Shown here: piece after piece, positions 43,193 to 51,763 of the stretch
How the letters are laid out: every line of letters begins with the position of its first letter
Numbering within the stretch: position 1 is the first letter of the stretch
NCBI GenBank assembly: GCA_050747245.1
Contig: JBOGNO010000015.1
Span: 1 to 64,000, forward strand
Origin: JBOGNO01 sp050747245
Lineage (GTDB): Bacteria > Acidobacteriota > Terriglobia > Acidiferrales > UBA7541
DNA: 64,000 nucleotides
Direction of reading: 5' to 3'
Translations under genes and position numbers: made by a program
The notes under the pieces: generated by a model
Told to the model about the DNA's origin: nothing
Databases searched by the model: none
The model's input: the letters and a program-made list of their open reading frames with translations, nothing else

Positions 43193-44194
43193 ATGGGATT
43201 GCGCCGTGCATTCATACTTTTCATCATCATTGTGAGCGTGGGTCTGATTGCTCTCTGGCGTATCCGAGCGCAGAAGCCCGCTTTTGAAGAGGTCTATGCA
43301 GCCGAGAGCCGGGTTGCGGTATGGAGCAGTGCGGCGATGGTGCGCGAACAACTGGGCACGATGAAATTTGGAGACCGTGCGGACGTGCTCGCTCATGCGG
43401 GCGACTGGACGCAGTTGAGAATGGGAGACGGAGCCACAGGCTGGGTCGAATCGCACGACCTGCTCGATTCGGCGTTGTGGCATCAGGAGCACAACCTGCT
43501 CGCGCAAGCACAAACGATGCCGCTGCAGGCGCAGGGCCATACTAAGGTGCTTAGTAATTTACGGTTTCAGCCAGGCCGGGATGGGGTGCGCATTTATCAA
43601 TTAGGACGGGATACGCCGGTTGATCTGTTCGAGCGCCGATCCATCTCAGAATCCCCAAACCGGGCGAAGGAGAGTGGGAATCCGGAGGCCGGGGCGAAAA
43701 GCGATGACTGGTGGTTTGTTCGGGCGCGCGCGAAGGATGCCGGCGAGCTGGCAGGATGGATCATCGGGCGATTCATCGAGCTGGATCTGCCCGCGCCACT
43801 GCCCGACTATGCGACTGCGGAGGGGTTTCGGCCGGCCGGCTGGTTCGAGCTGAATCACGTGATCGATCCCGTCCAGGGGATCAAACCGCAATACCTGGTC
43901 ATCGGCACGCGCGGCGGACAGAGTGAAGACTGCGATTTTTCGCTGCTGAGAGTTTATACGTGGGGAATCGCGCGCGGGCGGTACGAAACGGCATATGTTG
44001 AGAGCAATTTTTGCGGGCATTTGCCGGTGCGAGTCGCGCCAGGTGCGCAAGCGGGCGGCGACGCATCGTTCCACTTCGCGTGTGTGAATCCACGAAGCAA
44101 ATCGGAAGATGACTGCGCATACCGAATGCATCAGACCATTATTCGAAAGGTAAAAAAGGAAGAACAGAAGGGCGGGGAAGTCAAACGCCGCTGA
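43193..44194 (+). CDS. Membrane-anchored SH3-like domain protein
   Basis: 333 aa. One N-terminal transmembrane helix (residues ~6-24) is followed by an SH3b-like region (RVAVWSSAAMVREQLGTMKFGDRADVLAHAGDWTQLRMGDGATGWVESHDL order, ~40-95) and a second possible SH3-like unit ending WIIGRFIELDLP (~195). The C-terminal third carries three or four Cys (EDCDFSLL, SNFCGHLP, HFACVN, DDCAYR) that could form disulfides in the periplasm. Start at 43193 has AGGGGCG upstream. Function unknown. Confidence 0.7.
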   Translation: MGLRRAFILFIIIVSVGLIALWRIRAQKPAFEEVYAAESRVAVWSSAAMVREQLGTMKFGDRADVLAHAGDWTQLRMGDGATGWVESHDLLDSALWHQEHNLLAQAQTMPLQAQGHTKVLSNLRFQPGRDGVRIYQLGRDTPVDLFERRSISESPNRAKESGNPEAGAKSDDWWFVRARAKDAGELAGWIIGRFIELDLPAPLPDYATAEGFRPAGWFELNHVIDPVQGIKPQYLVIGTRGGQSEDCDFSLLRVYTWGIARGRYETAYVESNFCGHLPVRVAPGAQAGGDASFHFACVNPRSKSEDDCAYRMHQTIIRKVKKEEQKGGEVKRR

Positions 44195-44216
44195 ATTGCC
44201 GCAAGTCCTCGAATCG

Positions 44217-45188
44217 ATGCAGACTGCGAAATGTTTTCCAGCCAATCGAAAACCAGCTGGGCTGCTCGTATTGTTTTTTGCAATTCTCTTCGCGGGCTGC
44301 ACGGTGAGCAGGCCGCAAACGACGCAGCAGGCCGCAGGACCCGTCTTCGAGTTTCTTGGGGAATGGGGAATCAAAGGGAATGAGCCGGGGCAATTGAGCA
44401 ACCCCAAATGGATCTCTACGGACGGCAGCGGATATATATTTGTTGCTGATTCCGGCAGCGGGCTCATCCAAGAATTTGATCCGCAAGGCCATCCTTTACT
44501 GGCATTCAGCGATCGCGTTCCGAAGAATCCATTCCGAGTCGCAGTAGATTCCGGAGAAGGGATCTATTCGCTCTCTCAAGCTGTGAATTCAATCTGCATC
44601 TTCGCTCCGGATGGCGATTGGTTTCGAACCATTCATTTGCAAGGGTCCTCCAGGCGTCAGTGGCCACAGAGCCTCGCGATTGACAGTGATGGAAACATAT
44701 TTGTGATTGAAGTTCTAGGAAATTCAGAGAAGACGGAGATTCGAAAGTTAACGCCACGCGGACGAACTGTGAAATCATGGTTGCCGGCATCGGTTTCGGC
44801 GGGATCATTCTCGGCCTCAGCGCTGGCTGTGAGCCGAGACGGCAATGTGTTTGTGGTGGACGACACAACCTCGCAGATCCAAGAATATTCATCAGATGGC
44901 AATTTGCTCGCGAGCGGAGTGCGAACCCCAGGTGTCGATGAACCAGCGCAAGAACTTCGTCGCGGTGAGGGGATCGGCGTGACCTCGGAATACATTTTCA
45001 CGGCAGCGCCGAAAGTTTCTGGTGTGCAGGTGTGGACGCTGAGTCTTCAGCCCGAGTTCCAAGATGACTTGGGAGGGAAGCTGCTACAGGGGGCAGGGGC
45101 GTACCAAATTGCGGTCAGTCCGCTCGGTGAATTGCTCGTCCTCGATCCGAGCGTTCCGCGCGTTTTGCGATTCCGCATCCACCTCTAA
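44217..45188 (+). CDS. NHL/six-bladed beta-propeller lipoprotein
   Basis: 323 aa. The signal peptide ends in a lipobox (LFAGC, Cys at ~27), so a lipid-anchored periplasmic or outer-membrane protein is expected. Repeats such as NPKWISTDGSGYIFVADSGSGLIQEFDPQG, SLAIDSDGNIFVIE and ALAVSRDGNVFVVDDTTSQIQEYSSDGNL are NHL-like propeller blades; about six can be counted. NHL propellers bind ligands or proteins. The ATG at 44217 gives the better signal peptide; a TTG at 44196 is possible. It follows the SH3-like gene closely. Confidence 0.8.
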   Translation: MQTAKCFPANRKPAGLLVLFFAILFAGCTVSRPQTTQQAAGPVFEFLGEWGIKGNEPGQLSNPKWISTDGSGYIFVADSGSGLIQEFDPQGHPLLAFSDRVPKNPFRVAVDSGEGIYSLSQAVNSICIFAPDGDWFRTIHLQGSSRRQWPQSLAIDSDGNIFVIEVLGNSEKTEIRKLTPRGRTVKSWLPASVSAGSFSASALAVSRDGNVFVVDDTTSQIQEYSSDGNLLASGVRTPGVDEPAQELRRGEGIGVTSEYIFTAAPKVSGVQVWTLSLQPEFQDDLGGKLLQGAGAYQIAVSPLGELLVLDPSVPRVLRFRIHL

Positions 45189-45233
45189 TTGCAAGTTGAA
45201 TTCGCATAGCGATTGTGAAAACCTTTTTGCGCG

Positions 45234-46226
45234 ATGGCCTTGTTTCTCACCGAAGAAGATGTCCGCAGTGTTCTGACAATGAAGATGGCGCTCGCGGCAG
45301 TAGAAGAAGCCTTCCAGCGGCTTGCGGACGGTTCCGCGGTGCTGCATTTGCGACAACGCCTGCACCTCCCCGGAAAATCTTACTTGCACTATATGGCCGC
45401 TGGGGATGCGCAGGGCGGCACAATAGGAATGAAGATTTACACGAGTTCACGCGAAGGTCTCCGATTCCTTGTCCCACTCTTCAACGCGGAAACCGGGAAT
45501 TTGATGGCCTTGATCGAAGCGGATTATCTCGGCCAGATGCGGACGGGAGCAGCGAGCGGTATCGCTACGCGATTGCTGGCGCGCGCGAATGCGCGCACTG
45601 TCGGAATCGTGGGAACAGGTTCGCAGGCGCGCACGCAACTCGAAGCCGTTGCTGCGGTGAGGAAGCTCGAACACATTCGGGCTTACAGCCGCGACGTGGG
45701 CCGGCGCGCCAAGTTTGCGGTGGCCATGAGTGCCCAATTGCATGTTCCAGTGGAAACGGCTCCGACAGGTGAAGAGGCTGTGCGCGATGCGGATATCGTC
45801 ATCACGGCGACTGCCGCGAAAGACCCAGTTCTGCGCGGAGAATGGCTTTCACCGGGAACGCACATCAATGCCATCGGGGCGAATTTTCCAGACAAGCGGG
45901 AATTGGATGCGGAAGCGATTCGCCGCGCAGCCATCATCGTCGCGGATTCGCGCGAGCAGTCAAAAATCGAGGCGGGGGATTTGATTCAAGTGTTCGGCCG
46001 GGACGAAGCGCAGTGGGCGGCGATCGTCGAACTGGCTGAGATCGTATCGGGCCGCGCGACGGGGCGCAGCAACGAAGATCAAATTACTCTTTTCAAATCC
46101 AGTGGAATCGCGATCGAGGACGTCACGGCGGCGGCAAAAATTTATGATTGCGCCCGCTCGAGAGGAATTGGAAGGGAAATCCCGATGTGGACTAAACCAG
46201 AATCTGAGCGGGGAATTCGGCCGTGA
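45234..46226 (+). CDS. Ornithine cyclodeaminase / mu-crystallin family protein
   Basis: 330 aa. The family pattern is complete: an N-terminal dimerisation region with RQRLHLPGKSYLHYMAA and GMKIYTS, then a Rossmann fold with TVGIVGTGSQARTQLEAV, the RTGAASGIAT substrate loop, DADIVITATAAKDPVL, and GTHINAIGANFPDKRELD. Members reduce ketimines or convert ornithine to proline. The catalytic specificity cannot be fixed. Its TGA directly abuts the convergent anti-sigma stop. Confidence 0.9.
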   Translation: MALFLTEEDVRSVLTMKMALAAVEEAFQRLADGSAVLHLRQRLHLPGKSYLHYMAAGDAQGGTIGMKIYTSSREGLRFLVPLFNAETGNLMALIEADYLGQMRTGAASGIATRLLARANARTVGIVGTGSQARTQLEAVAAVRKLEHIRAYSRDVGRRAKFAVAMSAQLHVPVETAPTGEEAVRDADIVITATAAKDPVLRGEWLSPGTHINAIGANFPDKRELDAEAIRRAAIIVADSREQSKIEAGDLIQVFGRDEAQWAAIVELAEIVSGRATGRSNEDQITLFKSSGIAIEDVTAAAKIYDCARSRGIGREIPMWTKPESERGIRP

Positions 46227-46466
46227 TCAGCTTTTCGGCGCGTGCAGGCGCTTCAAGAGCGCCTCGTGCAGATGCGCACGCGTTTCTCTCGAGAGGGGCA
46301 ACGGTTCGGCATTGCAAAAAATCTGAATGGTCTTCTTGGTTGTATCCACGACGATACGGCAATCCTCGCAATTCCCGAGATGCTTCTCGATGGACTCCTT
46401 GAGTTTCGGATCAAGCGCTTCCTCGAGATAGCTCGATAATTCCTTAATGACATTTTTGCACTTCAC
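46227..46466 (-). CDS. Anti-sigma factor, zf-HC2 type
   Basis: 79 aa. A zinc-binding anti-sigma domain with H29-x3-C33-x2-C36 (HLGNCEDC) and an upstream Cys3. No transmembrane helix is present, so it is a soluble cytoplasmic anti-sigma factor. The start codon overlaps the sigma gene stop (ATGA), the usual arrangement of sigma factor and cognate inhibitor. Zn-bound forms of this class can respond to oxidants. Confidence 0.88.
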   Translation of the reverse strand: MKCKNVIKELSSYLEEALDPKLKESIEKHLGNCEDCRIVVDTTKKTIQIFCNAEPLPLSRETRAHLHEALLKRLHAPKS

Positions 46467-47065
46467 TGTTTATCGCTCCCCTTGAAGAATCGGTTTAATT
46501 TTTGACGCAATTTCAATCGCGCACGTAAGAGACGCGATTTCACGGCAGGGATGGAAAGGCCGAGCAGTTCGGCGGTCTCTTCCGTGGAAAGTTCCTCGAT
46601 ATCGCGCAACTGAAAAACTACGCGGAACCCGGGTTCGAGCTCGGCGATAGCAGTGCTCAAAATCTCCTGCAATTCGGTCTGCGCAAAACGCTGCTCGGGA
46701 GTAGGGCCCCAGTCCTCGACCTCGCGGGGCAGCATGTCATCTTCCGTCTCGATTTCGGCGTCGAGAGAAACTAGATTGGGGCGGCGCTTGCGCAGTTTCA
46801 TCAGCGCCTGGTTCACCGTGATGCGGACCAACCAGGTATAAAAACGCGAATTTCCTTGAAAATCTCCGAGATGCTCGTAGGCTTTAATGAATGCTTCCTG
46901 CAAAACGTCTTCCGCATCTTCACGATTCTGTGTGATATTCATCGCCAAGCGAAAGATCTTGCGCTCGTAACGATTGACGAGGTCTTCGAAGGCAGCAGCA
47001 TCGCCCGCCTTGGCAGCGGCGACAACCGCGCCTTCATTTTCTGCATGTGTTACAGGAGTAGCCAT
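46463..47065 (-). CDS. ECF-type RNA polymerase sigma factor
   Basis: 200 aa from the ATG at 47065. Region 2 has FEDLVNRYERKIFRLAMNITQNREDAEDVLQEAFIKAYEHL with WLVRITVNQALMKLRKRR. Region 4 has ELEPGFRVVFQLRDIEELSTEETAELLGLSIPAVKSRLLRARLKLR. Both are joined by a linker of about 45 residues. It directs transcription of a regulon that cannot be read here. Its start is chosen at MATPVTHAEN because the upstream part has no homology and no ribosome site. Confidence 0.93.
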   Translation of the reverse strand: MATPVTHAENEGAVVAAAKAGDAAAFEDLVNRYERKIFRLAMNITQNREDAEDVLQEAFIKAYEHLGDFQGNSRFYTWLVRITVNQALMKLRKRRPNLVSLDAEIETEDDMLPREVEDWGPTPEQRFAQTELQEILSTAIAELEPGFRVVFQLRDIEELSTEETAELLGLSIPAVKSRLLRARLKLRQKLNRFFKGSDKQ

Positions 47066-47227
47066 CGCTCTCGGGTTGTTGGGTTCCAATTCTTCGCCGC
47101 CCCGGATATTGCCCGCCGCTTGGCGAAGAGGGTAACACATTCACTCTACAAAAATTCACGCCGCGCCAACAATGAATTGGATGATGGAAATAGTCGCAAG
47201 GATTCGAAACAATTTAGGGCAGCTCGC

Positions 47228-47277
47228 TTGACTTTTCTTATGGCTCAAGTTACTCTGATTTTTCGAACGAACGTTCG
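47228..47277 (+). promoter_or_regulatory. Promoter with perfect PaaR-type operator
   Basis: TTGACT at 47228-47233, a 17-base spacer and TACTCT at 47251-47256. The operator CGAACGAACGTTCG at 47264-47277 sits at the predicted transcription start. It matches at every fixed position the consensus CNAACGNNCGTTNG, which I recall for the PaaR repressor of Thermus and relatives. The TetR gene begins 18 bases downstream. Confidence 0.7.
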
Positions 47278-47295
47278 ACTTGGAAAGAGAACCCA

Positions 47296-47970
47296 TTGAA
47301 GCCCCGAGCCCGCCGCGTACAGCGCGTTGCGCCTTCAAAACTTGAGCATATCCTGAGACACGCGGCCCTCGTTTTCGCGGAGAAAGGGTATGAGGGCGCA
47401 TCCATCCGCGACATCAGCCGATCCAGCGGAATCTCATTAGCAGGACTGTATTACTATGTCGAGAGCAAGCAAAAAATCCTCTATCTCATTCAAACATATA
47501 CATTTAATGCCGTCCTAAACAGAATTGAAAAGCGGCTCGAGACAGTTTCAGATCCCGCCGAGAGGCTGAGAATCTTAGTCCTGAATCACCTCGACTATTT
47601 TCTGCGGCATCCCCTAGAGATGAAAGTGCTTTCGCATGAGGACGACACGCTCTCGGGCGAGTACCGCAAAGAGGTGGAAGAAATAAAACGGCGATACTAC
47701 CGGGCGGCTCTGGACATCTTTGAAGATTTACGCCGGACGGGGAAGGCGCGACGCGTAAATCCTCGGGTAGCGGTACTGGCTCTGTTTGGCATGATGAACT
47801 GGATTCCCACATGGCATCGACCGCAGAAGGATCCGCAAGCCGAAGCACTGGCGGAAGCAATGTCCGGTCTTTTTCTCCACGGAGTGATGAACGGGAATGG
47901 AGCCGGCGGCGCCAGATCCACACGGTTGAGGCGGGATCTGCCTGCGATTTCGGCGCGCGCGGCGGGGTAA
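47296..47970 (+). CDS. paaR: TetR family regulator, PaaR-like
   Basis: 224 aa. N-terminal HTH: ILRHAALVFAEKGYEGASIRDISRSSGISLAGLYYYVESKQKIL. The C-terminal ligand domain is TetR_C type with LVLNHLDYFLRHPLEMKVLSHED. PaaR regulators respond to phenylacetyl-CoA or related acyl-CoAs and repress aromatic acid degradation genes. The assignment rests on the exact operator match in its own promoter and on the downstream crotonase, oxygenase and reductase genes. Start is TTG with GGAAAG upstream. Confidence 0.8.
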   Translation: MKPRARRVQRVAPSKLEHILRHAALVFAEKGYEGASIRDISRSSGISLAGLYYYVESKQKILYLIQTYTFNAVLNRIEKRLETVSDPAERLRILVLNHLDYFLRHPLEMKVLSHEDDTLSGEYRKEVEEIKRRYYRAALDIFEDLRRTGKARRVNPRVAVLALFGMMNWIPTWHRPQKDPQAEALAEAMSGLFLHGVMNGNGAGGARSTRLRRDLPAISARAAG

Positions 47971-48033
47971 CGCGGCATGATTTTTTGATGGATGAATTAG
48001 GTCTGAGAGAGGCGAAACGGAGGAACGGAAACG

Positions 48034-48840
48034 ATGGCGACGCAAGCTGTGGAACCCAAGACGCTGATCAACTACAGAGTTGACGACGGGGTAGCAATCA
48101 TCGAGATGGATGATGCGCCAGCAAACACATACACGTATGAAATGATGCAGCAAATTGATGTAGCTGTGCTCAAGGCGCGGATGGATGAAAACGCTCACGT
48201 CATACTGGTACGCGGGGCGGGGGAGAAATTTTTTTCGGCGGGCGCGAGCATCCCGATGCTGACGAAGGCCGATCCAACGTTCAAGTACTATTTTTGCCTG
48301 CATGCCAACGAAACGCTTTCGCGTCTCGAACAGACGCCGAAGCTGGTGATCGCGGCGCTTAACGGACACACCGTCGGCGGCGGACTGGAAATTGCATTGG
48401 CCTGCGACATCCGAATCGCCAAGAAAGAGGGCGGCAAGATTGGATTGCCGGAAGTAAACCTGGGCGTCTTGCCGGGCACAGGTGGAACACAGCGGCTGTC
48501 GCGTTGCATCGGGCGCGCGCGAGCGCTCGAGCTGATGGCTACGGGCCGGACGTTCAGTTTCGAGGAGGCTCTGGAATTCGGTCTCATTCATTACATCTAC
48601 GAACGCGAAAATTACTGGGACGACGTGATGGCATATGCCAAGCAGTTCTGCCCGCCCAACAAGGCGTCTCGCGCCGTGGGGCGCATCAAACGCGCGGTTG
48701 TGACAGGTTCAGAGGTGGGCTTCGGCGAAGCGCTAGGAATCGAGCGCGAGCTGCAGCAAATTCTTTTTACCAGTGAGGATGCGAAGGAAGGGCTGAAGGC
48801 TTATGTCGAAAAGCGGCAGCCGGAATTCAAGGGCAAGTAG
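48034..48840 (+). CDS. Enoyl-CoA hydratase/isomerase (crotonase) family protein
   Basis: 268 aa. The oxyanion-hole elements are AGEKFFSAGASI near residue ~65 and TVGGGLEIALACDIRIA at ~110; the catalytic region is PEVNLGVLPGTGGTQRLSRCIG with the acidic residue of the E/D position. It hydrates, isomerises or cleaves acyl-CoA intermediates in aromatic or fatty acid breakdown. GGAGG lies ~10 bases upstream of the ATG. It is the first structural gene after paaR, with an aldehyde dehydrogenase next in line. Confidence 0.92.
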   Translation: MATQAVEPKTLINYRVDDGVAIIEMDDAPANTYTYEMMQQIDVAVLKARMDENAHVILVRGAGEKFFSAGASIPMLTKADPTFKYYFCLHANETLSRLEQTPKLVIAALNGHTVGGGLEIALACDIRIAKKEGGKIGLPEVNLGVLPGTGGTQRLSRCIGRARALELMATGRTFSFEEALEFGLIHYIYERENYWDDVMAYAKQFCPPNKASRAVGRIKRAVVTGSEVGFGEALGIERELQQILFTSEDAKEGLKAYVEKRQPEFKGK

Positions 48841-48888
48841 GCGGCGGATCTCGCTTACCGGCGAGATCTTTGAATCAGGAGCGAAGGA

Positions 48889-50361
48889 ATGTCAACGGCA
48901 CCTCAAATCCAGGTGAAGCCTGGCAAGCTTTTCATCGGTGGGCAGTGGGTGGACTCCGCGAGTGGCAGGACTTTTGCGACGATCAATCCCGCGACGGGCG
49001 AGACTATCGCGCACGTGGCCGATGCGGATGCAACAGACGCCTCCGCCGCGGTCGCTGCCGCGCGCCAGGCATTCGAAAGCGGGCCCTGGGCGGAAACGAA
49101 TGCTTCCGACCGCGGGCGAATTCTTTGGCGCATCGGCGATCTGGTGGACAAGTATAACGAGGAGTTGGGCACTCTCGAAACGTTGGACAACGGAAAGCCG
49201 ATTTTCGAATCCCGCTATGTGGACATGCCGATGGTGGCGGAAGTATTTCGCTACTTCGCGGGCTGGGCAACGAAGATCCACGGCGAAACAGTTCCGGTGA
49301 AGGGGCCGTTTCTGTACTACACACTGCGCGAACCAATCGGAGTAGTCGCAGCTATCGTCCCGTGGAATTTTCCGTTGCTACTGGCGGCGTGGAAAATTGC
49401 CCCCGCGCTGGCGGCCGGGAATACGGTGGTGCTCAAGCCAGCGCAGTGGACGCCGCTAACGGCATTGCGCCTCGCGGAGATCTGCCAAGAAGCAGGGCTG
49501 CCGGATGGCGCGCTGAACGTACTAACTGGCTCGTCAGACGAATTGGGCCGGGCGCTCGTGAGGCATCCGGGCGTGGATAAGGTTGCGTTCACGGGAGGAA
49601 CGGCAACTGGGCAGGAAGTGATGCGCTCCGCAGCCGACACGCTCAAGCACGTCACGCTCGAGCTGGGCGGAAAATCACCAAACATTGTTTTCGCAGATGC
49701 AGATCTGGAAGCGGCATCGCGCGGCGCGACGATGGGAATATTTTACGGAAAAGGTGAAGTCTGCGCCGCAGGATCGAGACTCTTCATTGAAAAAAAGATT
49801 CACGACGATTTCGTCAGTAAACTTGCGGAACGAGCGAAGAAACTGCAGCCAGCGGATCCGCTCGATCCAAAATCCCGGTTTGGCGCGCTGGTGAGCGAAT
49901 CCCAGATGCAGAAAGTCCTCGGCTACATTGAAAAAGGCAAGAAGGAAGGCGCGCGACTTGTCGCCGGAGGCGAGCGCGCGAACGTTGGAAACGGCAAGGG
50001 TTATTTCGTTCAGCCGACGGTCTTTGACGGCGTGCGAAATGATATGAGCATCGCGCGGGAAGAGATTTTCGGGCCCGTCGTGGCGGCTATTCCATTTCAG
50101 GATGTTGAAGAAGCAATTGTCGAAGCGAATCGCACGCCCTACGGACTTGCCGCGGCTGTCTGGACCCGCGACATTGGAAAGGCGCATCGCGTAGCGCGCC
50201 GGATCCATGCGGGGACAGTCTGGATCAATACGTACAATAACTACGATCCGGCAGCTGGATTCGGCGGATATAAAATGAGCGGATATGGTCGCGAATTGGG
50301 AATGCACGCGCTCGAGCACTACACACAATTGAAAAGCGTGTGGGTAAATCTGAAGGATTGA
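48889..50361 (+). CDS. Aldehyde dehydrogenase
   Basis: 490 aa, full length. Key elements: PWNFPLLLAAWKIAPALAAGNTVVLKPAQWTP (cofactor and Asn of the active site), VAFTGGTATGQEV, LELGGKSPNIVF with the general-base Glu, GEVCAAGSRLFIE with the nucleophilic Cys, and EEIFGPVVA. In this cluster it could oxidise an open-chain semialdehyde from aromatic ring cleavage, as BoxD does in the benzoyl-CoA epoxide pathway; the exact substrate is inferred only. Confidence 0.92.
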   Translation: MSTAPQIQVKPGKLFIGGQWVDSASGRTFATINPATGETIAHVADADATDASAAVAAARQAFESGPWAETNASDRGRILWRIGDLVDKYNEELGTLETLDNGKPIFESRYVDMPMVAEVFRYFAGWATKIHGETVPVKGPFLYYTLREPIGVVAAIVPWNFPLLLAAWKIAPALAAGNTVVLKPAQWTPLTALRLAEICQEAGLPDGALNVLTGSSDELGRALVRHPGVDKVAFTGGTATGQEVMRSAADTLKHVTLELGGKSPNIVFADADLEAASRGATMGIFYGKGEVCAAGSRLFIEKKIHDDFVSKLAERAKKLQPADPLDPKSRFGALVSESQMQKVLGYIEKGKKEGARLVAGGERANVGNGKGYFVQPTVFDGVRNDMSIAREEIFGPVVAAIPFQDVEEAIVEANRTPYGLAAAVWTRDIGKAHRVARRIHAGTVWINTYNNYDPAAGFGGYKMSGYGRELGMHALEHYTQLKSVWVNLKD

Positions 50362-50371
50362 ATCGGCGACG

Positions 50372-50881
50372 ATGAAAACACTTCCCGATTATTTGCGGCG
50401 AGGAATGAAGCTGGTCATAGTGGGCTGCAATCCGGGAGAACGCTCGGCCCGTGTTGGCCATTATTATGCGGGCCGTGCCAATCAATTCTGGCCGCTCATG
50501 TATCAATCGGGAGTGATTCCCGAATTGCTGACGCACCACGACGATCGCCGCATTATCGAATTTGGAGTAGGGCTGACGGATCTGGTGAAGCGGCCGACCC
50601 GGGGCGTGGAAGACCTCATTCGAGAAGAATTCGCAGAAGGCCGCGTGCTGCTGGCGAAGAAGCTCGAAGAGCACCGGCCGCGCATTGTCGCTTTCAATGG
50701 GAAAGTGGTTTATGAGAAATACAGCGGAAAACCTTGCAAACTTGGACTACAGAAAGAAACTCTTTACGGAGCAAGAGTATTTGTTCTGCCATCAACGAGC
50801 GCAAAAAACGCCACAGGAAGCGGCGTGAAAATGCGGTATTTCAAGAAGCTTGCCGCTTTCATGCGCAATCTCGAAGAATGA
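50372..50881 (+). CDS. mug: Mug/TDG-type mismatch-specific DNA glycosylase
   Basis: 169 aa. The motif VGCNPGERSARVGHYYAGRANQFWP and the C-terminal VFVLPSTSAKNAT match Mug uracil/thymine DNA glycosylases, with the catalytic Asn in CNPG. The G-x-T-D-L-V-K-RP segment follows in order. It removes uracil or ethenocytosine from mismatches. It lies between the aldehyde dehydrogenase (10 bases) and a crotonase (14 bases) and so is likely co-transcribed with the aromatic cluster. Confidence 0.88.
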   Translation: MKTLPDYLRRGMKLVIVGCNPGERSARVGHYYAGRANQFWPLMYQSGVIPELLTHHDDRRIIEFGVGLTDLVKRPTRGVEDLIREEFAEGRVLLAKKLEEHRPRIVAFNGKVVYEKYSGKPCKLGLQKETLYGARVFVLPSTSAKNATGSGVKMRYFKKLAAFMRNLEE

Positions 50882-50894
50882 TGGAAAATTTCAG

Positions 50895-51710
50895 ATGAGC
50901 GAAGCGGCACAATCTTCGAAGCAAGGCGCGGTTCTCTTAGAAGAACGCGCAGGCGCGATTCTGACGCTGCGCATGAATCGTCCGAATCGCCTCAATGCTC
51001 TCAATGTAGATCTGGGGCGAGCGTTGGTGGAGTCTCTGCGCCGGGCCTCTTGGGATGACTCGGTTCGCGTCATCGTGCTGACGGGTACGGGGAGAGGCTT
51101 CTGCTCCGGCGGAGATCTGGCCATGTTGCGCGACGCGCGAGAGCGCAATGCGGGGCATGAATTAGGGGGATTGCTTCGCGCAGCCAAGGAAATCTGCGTC
51201 GCGATTGCTTCAATGAGCAAAATCGTGATCGCCGCAGTCAATGGCCCGGCGGCAGGTGGAGGCATGAATCTTGCGCTCGCGTGCGATCTAAGACTGGCAG
51301 CGGAGACGGCGTCCTTCGGAGAATCGTTCGCGCTGGTGGGGCTCTACCCTGACTTCGGGGGAACATTCTACTTGCCGCGGCTCGTTGGGGCGGCGAAGGC
51401 CGCTGAACTATTTTTGACCGGCGAATTAATCTCAGCGGCGGAAGCTTTGCGGCTCGGTATCGTGAATCAGGTATATCCCACCGACCGATTCGAAACAGAA
51501 GTGCGCGAACGCGCCAACGCGATTGCCGCGGCGCCGCCGCTCGCCGCCCGCGGAATCAAACAAACCCTGTTTGGTTCAGAACTGCGGGCGCTGGAAATGG
51601 CGCTTGATGAAGAAACGCAGCGCCAGGTGGAGTGTTTTGCGTCGACTGATTGCGTCGAGGGTTTCGCCGCCTTTTTTGAGAAGCGCAGGCCCGTGTTTCA
51701 TGGCCGATAG
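50895..51710 (+). CDS. Enoyl-CoA hydratase (crotonase) family protein, second copy
   Basis: 271 aa. TGTGRGFCSGGDLAMLRD (~residue 66) and GPAAGGGMNLALACDLRLA (~115) form the oxyanion hole, followed by FGESFALVGLYPDFGGTFYLPRLVG. The catalytic position has Asp in YPDFGG, as in PaaG and related isomerases/hydratases acting on aromatic-derived acyl-CoAs. Start at 50895 (MSEAAQ); the frame runs on upstream into mug. A di-iron oxygenase gene follows after 53 bases. Confidence 0.9.
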   Translation: MSEAAQSSKQGAVLLEERAGAILTLRMNRPNRLNALNVDLGRALVESLRRASWDDSVRVIVLTGTGRGFCSGGDLAMLRDARERNAGHELGGLLRAAKEICVAIASMSKIVIAAVNGPAAGGGMNLALACDLRLAAETASFGESFALVGLYPDFGGTFYLPRLVGAAKAAELFLTGELISAAEALRLGIVNQVYPTDRFETEVRERANAIAAAPPLAARGIKQTLFGSELRALEMALDEETQRQVECFASTDCVEGFAAFFEKRRPVFHGR

Positions 51711-51763
51711 GATGAGCTGGGAAGAGAACTGGGATCATCGAATCCAGGGGAGGACGGGAACAA

